64,000 nt of DNA from Paenibacillus sp. PL91. GTDB lineage: Bacteria; Bacillota; Bacilli; Paenibacillales; Paenibacillaceae. A model generated the notes under the pieces. It saw nothing but the letters and a program-made list of their open reading frames with translations. It did no database searches and was not told the DNA's origin. Location: assembly GCF_012935325.2 (NCBI RefSeq), contig NZ_JABBYG020000014.1, positions 1 through 64,000 of the forward strand, read 5' to 3'. This document shows, piece by piece, positions 59,338 through 64,000 of the stretch. Both the position numbers and the translations under genes were made by a program. Numbering within the stretch: position 1 is the first letter of the stretch; each line of letters opens with the position of its first letter.

Positions 59338-61647
59338 TCACACAGGAAATTTCAAATCCAAAGCAAATCCATTTTTATACTCAACAATTGTATATCGCGC
59401 ATTATATTCTCTTGCTGTAGATGCAACAATATACATCCCTAGCCCTGTTCCAACGACTGCTCCATCCTTGTCATATTTATTTGTTACTCCGAATTTAAAA
59501 ATATCGTACGGATTTTTGTAGAAATCACCCAAACCACTACCATTATCTCTATAATGTAATATAAATTCCTGATCAGTTTCCATTTCAATAGTAATTTTTC
59601 TTTCAGCAACCCTAGATTTTTCAAAAGCTTCAATCGAATTAATAATTAAATTGTAGAGAATACTTTCAAAGTCAGAAACAAAGATGCTTTTAAATACTTC
59701 TTTTTCATCTCCCTTTACTTCTATAATTATCTTCTTTTGTTCTAATATGGGGGACATAACTTCAATAATTTCTTCAATGGTCTGATAAACTTCCTTTTTT
59801 AGTCTCTTCCTCTTATCTTTCTTAATTTGATTTGTTATTACAGTTATCCATGAATTTAAAAATATATCACTTTTCCTCAAAGAACTTAAATTTCTATCAA
59901 TCAACTGTTCATTCTGTCGTTTTATTGCAAAATCAAACGCATCCACGCGGTTTATCAAAACAGCATGAATTCCCTTTAGATCGTGAACGATAGATGTTGT
60001 GATTAATCCATTCGTTGCTAGGGATCGTAGCAACTTTATTTCAGTTATTAATTCTTCTCTTTCTTCTTCATAAAAAAGAACGGCTTTTGCTAATTTTTCA
60101 ACTTTTTCTTTTGAAGTAACTTCTTCATTTTCCTTGCCTTTTGCTACGTTATCTGTGGATTCTTTTCCTTTGCTTTGCTCATCTAAAATTTCACCTGCAA
60201 TGTCCTTACTCGCTTTCATGGTTGCTTCTCTATCATTGACGATATCACTGTACTCTTTCATGACACGACCGATAGTAGCTCTATCTCTCTCGAAAACAGA
60301 GATGATATTTTTGATTAGATTCTTAAAGATGGAGAAATAATCATTTTCAATAATTCCTTCTCGACTGGATTTATCAATAATGTAATCATTGCTAATTCTT
60401 GAAATTGAAATTGTTCCCTGACCTTGTCTATTCCTGACATGCCAATTTCCTGAAGGATGTGATATTGCTGCAGGATTCTTAGCTCTTCTGGCATCCAGTC
60501 CCAACCAATCAAATGATTCTGATGAAGGATCTCCATATGGTCTAACCAAAAAATTATCTCTGTATATCTTAATTCCACCATGAGTATCTAACCACAAGTT
60601 CCTTTTTCTACTTATTTCTTTATAAAAGAATGTTTCCTTAGAGTCTTCAGATAAGGAGAGTTTCATAAATGTGTAATTAAATTCAAAACTTCCAACTTTT
60701 TTAACACTGTCAACAAGATCGGTATCATTTGAATTCATTATTTCAGATATTGAGTATGTAAATTTAAAGACACCTTTTTCAAAATCATTATATCTATATG
60801 GATACTTTTTGAATTCCTCCATCTCAAACACTTCGTTTGGGATTTTATTAAGATCGAATTCATTTCTAAAAAGAGTGACAGTGAACTGTTCACCATCAAA
60901 ATTAGAAAACAGTTTATAGTCGTACTCATCAGAAAGTTCGTTTGAAATAATTGTATACGTGCTTTCTAATGATGCCTTAGTACAAATAATATAATCTTTT
61001 TGTTCTGCTGGTGGGATTAGAAATCCCATCGAGTTTATTATTTTTGATATATCTTTAGAACTCCATCTATCTCGTAGTCCACTTATTCTTAGTAAAGTCC
61101 CCGTATCCAATAATATTTTTTCATCTTCCATTAGATTTTTATTTATTTCCTCGATAGCATCTAATATTTCTGTTGGAATAATATCAATAAACTTACCATT
61201 CAAGTATTCAAAATCTGCTTCTACCTCATCTATAGTTTTTCCGGGTTCTTCAAAATTGCTCCAATCAGTTTTCCAGAGAATTACTTTGGGACTCTTTTGA
61301 TTCTTTGTGTACATCTCACATTTACTTCCTAATCGATCTAGCGCAAATCGACCAATTCCTTTTTCACCCGATTTGATACGATTTTTTTCTGATTTATACT
61401 CTGATCTTTTATTATCTGTACCAATTAGCATCCAATAATTTTCAATAGTTTCTTGAGTCATACCAATTCCATTATCTAATATGTAAATGAAACCATGTTC
61501 AATATCAAAACATAAAAAGCACAAATTTGCATCGGCATCATAAGTATTTTTAACAACTTCGATAATTGCTCCATCTACTTTAGCAACGCTTTCTCTTCCC
61601 AAAAGTATTGTTGCTCTTGAAGAGATTTTATATTTCATTTTACTCAT
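59338..61647 (-). CDS. Dual GHKL ATPase: Hsp90/MORC-like module plus histidine-kinase-like module
   Basis: 769 residues. Residues 1-120 form a GHKL ATPase: E30-VVKN34-TYD37-A, DNGIGM at 58-63 and GEKGIGR at 94-100, the style of Hsp90, MutL and MORC proteins. A central region of about 300 residues is followed by a coiled coil (about 490-550), then a DHp-like segment with His555 (SIVHDLKGIH) and a C-terminal HATPase with N670 (NSIEAF), DNGSG at 701-705 and GTGLGMYIV at 733. The start overlaps the methyltransferase stop by eight bases. The phosphoryl target is likely the receiver next door (inference). Confidence 0.85.
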   Translation of the reverse strand: MSKMKYKISSRATILLGRESVAKVDGAIIEVVKNTYDADANLCFLCFDIEHGFIYILDNGIGMTQETIENYWMLIGTDNKRSEYKSEKNRIKSGEKGIGRFALDRLGSKCEMYTKNQKSPKVILWKTDWSNFEEPGKTIDEVEADFEYLNGKFIDIIPTEILDAIEEINKNLMEDEKILLDTGTLLRISGLRDRWSSKDISKIINSMGFLIPPAEQKDYIICTKASLESTYTIISNELSDEYDYKLFSNFDGEQFTVTLFRNEFDLNKIPNEVFEMEEFKKYPYRYNDFEKGVFKFTYSISEIMNSNDTDLVDSVKKVGSFEFNYTFMKLSLSEDSKETFFYKEISRKRNLWLDTHGGIKIYRDNFLVRPYGDPSSESFDWLGLDARRAKNPAAISHPSGNWHVRNRQGQGTISISRISNDYIIDKSSREGIIENDYFSIFKNLIKNIISVFERDRATIGRVMKEYSDIVNDREATMKASKDIAGEILDEQSKGKESTDNVAKGKENEEVTSKEKVEKLAKAVLFYEEEREELITEIKLLRSLATNGLITTSIVHDLKGIHAVLINRVDAFDFAIKRQNEQLIDRNLSSLRKSDIFLNSWITVITNQIKKDKRKRLKKEVYQTIEEIIEVMSPILEQKKIIIEVKGDEKEVFKSIFVSDFESILYNLIINSIEAFEKSRVAERKITIEMETDQEFILHYRDNGSGLGDFYKNPYDIFKFGVTNKYDKDGAVVGTGLGMYIVASTAREYNARYTIVEYKNGFALDLKFPV

Positions 61648-63082
61648 TATTTAGATACCTCCCTTTTGTAAAAATATAGTTGTTTATATCCTTTACAGTG
61701 ATTCTTAAAGAAGTGCCATTAGCATTAGTGCCGATACTTTTTACATATTCATGAAAATCTTTACTTTCCAGTATCCCCTTAGCATAATCTAAACTAAGAT
61801 CTGTTTTTTTTGTTATGTAAATACCGGAATAAGGAATGCAATCTTTAGAAAGTGTGTAAACTTTAATTTGCTTGGTTACTACGGTGGATAATAACAGTTT
61901 TTCTTGGTTAAGGTGAGCAAGTGCTTGAGTCCTTCCATATTCAAACCAATTTACACTTTTATCTGAATCGCGTTCATTTAATTTAACAAGAAATGATTTC
62001 AAATATTCCTTTGTTCTTGGAAAAATCCTCTCGAAATCATCTTCACTATACCTGTGTAAACATCCATTAACATAATAATAGGGAAAAATAATCATTTCTC
62101 TTTTGTTGAAATGCAATGATCTGGGGCTGGCAGCCACTTTTAAAATATCTTTTTCTATTAAAGAGGACTTAACCTGAATATATTCTTCATCCTCAAGTTC
62201 TTGATAACGATCTAAAACAAATGCCTTATTATATAGGGTTGCAATTGTAATAGAGGCATTGAAATAATCACCGAATCTAGCAGCAGTCATTTCCGTTTTC
62301 ATTATTCTTGGTTTAAATTCCCACTTACCGAATAAATCCGCTTTATTGATAACGAGTGAAGTTCCTTTATCCTCATAATGATAATCTATTGTGTTATTTA
62401 ATACTTCTCCGGTTCCACAAACTACAATTGCTGAGGAAGTCAGTGCATCAAACAATTTAATCGACTGATAATCATAAATTTGATTTATAAAAGGCATCAA
62501 GAAATTCCTCAAGTTTTGAGCGAATACATTTTTGAAGATACTACTAGGTATCAAATAAGACATTTTTCCATTCTCATTCAATGACTTTAAGCTTGATTCG
62601 AGGAAAGCATAGCAATAATCAAACTTTCCACTCTGACATACTGAAAAATTTTCTCTAACAAATTGTCGTGTTTGAGTATCTAATTCTTTATATGAAATGT
62701 ATGGAGGATTTCCAACAATAAAGTCAAATTTAATTTGTAAATTTTCTTTTAGAATATCGACATTAAGGATTTTCCATCTTACATTGAATAAACCATGTTT
62801 CCCTGCCACTTGATTCAGATTAGTTATACATTTTAAATATTGTTCTTCGTCAATTTCTGCTCCGTACACATCTTCCTCCAATCCAAGTTTAATTTTATCG
62901 TTAGCAATTCCTTGACTCTTACAATCAGTGATATAACGATCCACAATAACCTTCAGAATGTTTCCATCACCACATGCATTTTCGATGATCTTTTTACCAT
63001 ATAAGTTATCTGTATAATTGACAATATCTAAAAGTTTTATGACAATATCATTTGGTGTAAATACCTGGCACTTCTTATTCAT
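61640..63082 (-). CDS. N6-adenine-specific DNA methyltransferase
   Basis: 480 residues. SAM motif I NACGDGN at 35-41, catalytic motif IV NPPY at 125-128, and QVFTPNDIV at the start, matching TaqI/Eco57I-like gamma-class adenine methyltransferases. The C-terminal half (about 240-480) would be the target-recognition region, including VKSSLIEKDILK and LNQEKLLLSTVVTKQ typical of type I/IIG specificity segments. No restriction-nuclease domain is fused. ATG follows AGAGGATTGATTG. Confidence 0.9.
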   Translation of the reverse strand: MNKKCQVFTPNDIVIKLLDIVNYTDNLYGKKIIENACGDGNILKVIVDRYITDCKSQGIANDKIKLGLEEDVYGAEIDEEQYLKCITNLNQVAGKHGLFNVRWKILNVDILKENLQIKFDFIVGNPPYISYKELDTQTRQFVRENFSVCQSGKFDYCYAFLESSLKSLNENGKMSYLIPSSIFKNVFAQNLRNFLMPFINQIYDYQSIKLFDALTSSAIVVCGTGEVLNNTIDYHYEDKGTSLVINKADLFGKWEFKPRIMKTEMTAARFGDYFNASITIATLYNKAFVLDRYQELEDEEYIQVKSSLIEKDILKVAASPRSLHFNKREMIIFPYYYVNGCLHRYSEDDFERIFPRTKEYLKSFLVKLNERDSDKSVNWFEYGRTQALAHLNQEKLLLSTVVTKQIKVYTLSKDCIPYSGIYITKKTDLSLDYAKGILESKDFHEYVKSIGTNANGTSLRITVKDINNYIFTKGRYLNNE

Positions 63083-63116
63083 TCAATCAATCCTCTTATT
63101 TTACTTATAATGTATA

Positions 63117-63308
63117 TTATTCAGTATTAGTTTTCTTTGATCGTTCTAATTCGTATTCCTCAAATCTTTCAAATGTCATCAATACAAATTTAGGCTGGCT
63201 ATTTTTCATTATTGTAAGCAAACCAAGCTCATCAGTAAGTCTTGCTGCCATCGAAAAATTTTGGTTCACTTTTGAAATTGTTATCATTTTATCTAAATCT
63301 ATCTTCAT
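63117..63308 (-). CDS. Phd/YefM-like small protein
   Basis: 63 residues. The pattern ITISKVNQNFSMAARLTDE then LTIMKNSQPKFVLMTFERFEEYE matches the DNA-binding antitoxin fold of Phd/YefM. GAGGAATTTT precedes ATG. No toxin gene follows; the methyltransferase begins 34 bases downstream. It may instead autoregulate the operon as a repressor. First gene of the leftward five-gene unit. Confidence 0.75.
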   Translation of the reverse strand: MKIDLDKMITISKVNQNFSMAARLTDELGLLTIMKNSQPKFVLMTFERFEEYELERSKKTNTE

Positions 63309-63467
63309 TAAAATTCCTCAATTCTTGACCAATCTTTATTAAGTTAAGTCTTATCAACTAGATGGCACTTTTTTATCAATTATATCTCTAGGTTAGCTAA
63401 AATCCAACCTAATTTAATTTAACACTATTTATTCTATGTCTTTATCAATTCGCCCTATAGATGTTAC

Positions 63468-63488
63468 GGAGAGCCTTATCATAAGTGA
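63468..63488 (+). other. attR-like site: repeated rlmH 3' end
   Basis: GGAGAGCCTTATCATAAGTGA encodes G-E-P-Y-H-K-stop, as at the end of rlmH. The core TATCATAAGT is identical to 57855-57864. The surrounding intergenic region (63,309-63,615) shows no ORF. Confidence 0.75.
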
Positions 63489-63615
63489 GGTGAAATTTTT
63501 GCTAGGATCAAGGGATGTTCTAGATGCTTCATGAAAGGTGTTGTACATTCAACTATACGTGTAGGCACTAAGATATGATACAATTAAAGGTAAATATATC
63601 AAGGGGTGATTAATT

Positions 63616-64000
63616 TTGAATATTACGCCAAGAGGCATGAGTGTTATGAATTTATACCAGCTTTATCGGAATAGTAGCTTGCTTGTAAATAGAAAATATC
63701 AGCGGAAGCTAGTCTGGACAAAAGAGGAGAAAGAAGCATTAATCGATAGTGTACTTTCTCAGTATCCTATTCCGCTCATTCTTTTGGCAGAGAAGGGGGT
63801 TAATGATAACGGCGAAACTACATATGAGATTATAGATGGAATGCAGAGATTAAATGCGCTTTTTGGTTTTATTGAAAATCAATTTGCAGTAAATGAATCG
63901 TATTTCGATGTATCACAGCATCCAACAGCAAATACTTTAGCAAAAGAAGGAATATTTTCACCAATTCATGGAGATCATATTAAACGTCTTAATCAAAAGA
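63616..64000 (+). CDS. DUF262-family protein (partial, runs off the window)
   Basis: Starts at TTG 63616 behind AAGGGGTGAT. The visible 128 residues include LLVNRKYQRKLVWTKEEKEALIDSVLSQYPIPLILLA and EIIDGMQRLNALF; YQRKLVW and IIDGMQR are the DUF262 (GmrSD N-terminal-like) hallmarks. These proteins act as NTP-dependent nuclease or sensor subunits in defence. It is divergent from the operon and lies beyond the attR-like site. The C-terminus is outside the window. Confidence 0.82.
   Translation, partial: MNITPRGMSVMNLYQLYRNSSLLVNRKYQRKLVWTKEEKEALIDSVLSQYPIPLILLAEKGVNDNGETTYEIIDGMQRLNALFGFIENQFAVNESYFDVSQHPTANTLAKEGIFSPIHGDHIKRLNQK

Noticed and set aside
58659..61647. Detocs-type defence two-component system
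   Set aside because: Detocs has a TPR-type kinase, its own receiver architecture and a separate effector set; here the kinase has an Hsp90/MORC-like ATPase and the partners are a methyltransferase and an HNH nuclease. The similarity is limited to a kinase-receiver relay.
63117..63308. Complete type II toxin-antitoxin pair
   Set aside because: Only the antitoxin-like half is visible; no RelE/Doc-type toxin is adjacent.
57867..63467. Integrase or Ccr recombinase in the island
   Set aside because: No ORF here shows a serine recombinase or tyrosine integrase pattern, so mobility rests only on the repeated att core.

Overview
This is the replication-origin region of a Gram-positive, endospore-forming member of the Bacillales, most likely Paenibacillus or a close relative. 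The gene order from gyrA through dnaA, rpmH, mnmG, spo0J, rpsF, dnaB, purA and walR to rlmH is the classical Bacillus oriC neighbourhood. Sporulation-linked genes (yyaC, a YheC/YheD ATP-grasp gene, noc, soj, spo0J) support this. Two features point to Paenibacillus: a YheC/YheD-type gene between gyrA and gyrB on the opposite strand, and arrays of short hairpins ending at ribosome-binding sites.

Layout. Positions 1-12,040 read leftward: 16S rRNA 5' end, an HD-GYP gene, gyrA, gyrB, remB, recF, rlbA, dnaN, dnaA. Consensus DnaA boxes lie upstream of dnaA (11.6-12.04 kb). A DnaA-trio unwinding element lies between dnaA and dnaN (10.1-10.2 kb). From 12.2 kb most genes read rightward, away from the origin: rpmH-rnpA-yidC-jag, mnmE-mnmG-rsmG, noc-soj-spo0J with two parS sites, a cysteine-desulfurase-like gene, mscS, tRNA-Ser, then rpsF-ssb-rpsR.

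Positions 29-40 kb hold less conserved cargo: an antiporter, an ArsR/SRPBCC cluster with one decayed copy, a PspA-DUF350-DUF4178-DUF4247 envelope-stress cluster, an AI-2E-family permease, a CBS/CorC transporter and an LCP cell-wall enzyme. Core genes resume with CBS-DUF2232-gdpP-rplI-dnaB, purA, an M23 peptidase, the wal operon (walRKHIJ), an HtrA-type protease and rlmH.

Immediately after rlmH the composition becomes visibly AT-rich. An accessory island starts there and all its main genes read leftward. The last codons of rlmH (G-E-P-Y-H-K-stop) recur 5.6 kb away at 63,468-63,488. This is the arrangement produced by SCC-type elements, which integrate at the 3' end of rlmH (orfX). Between the repeats sits a compact five-gene operon: a Phd-like small protein, an N6-adenine DNA methyltransferase, a large protein with two GHKL ATPase domains (an Hsp90/MORC-like module plus a histidine-kinase-like module), a receiver-like protein and an HNH nuclease. 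I propose that this is a restriction-like defence system gated by a two-component relay. It is the main candidate for an undescribed system. A divergent DUF262 gene beyond the second repeat runs off the window and may start another module.
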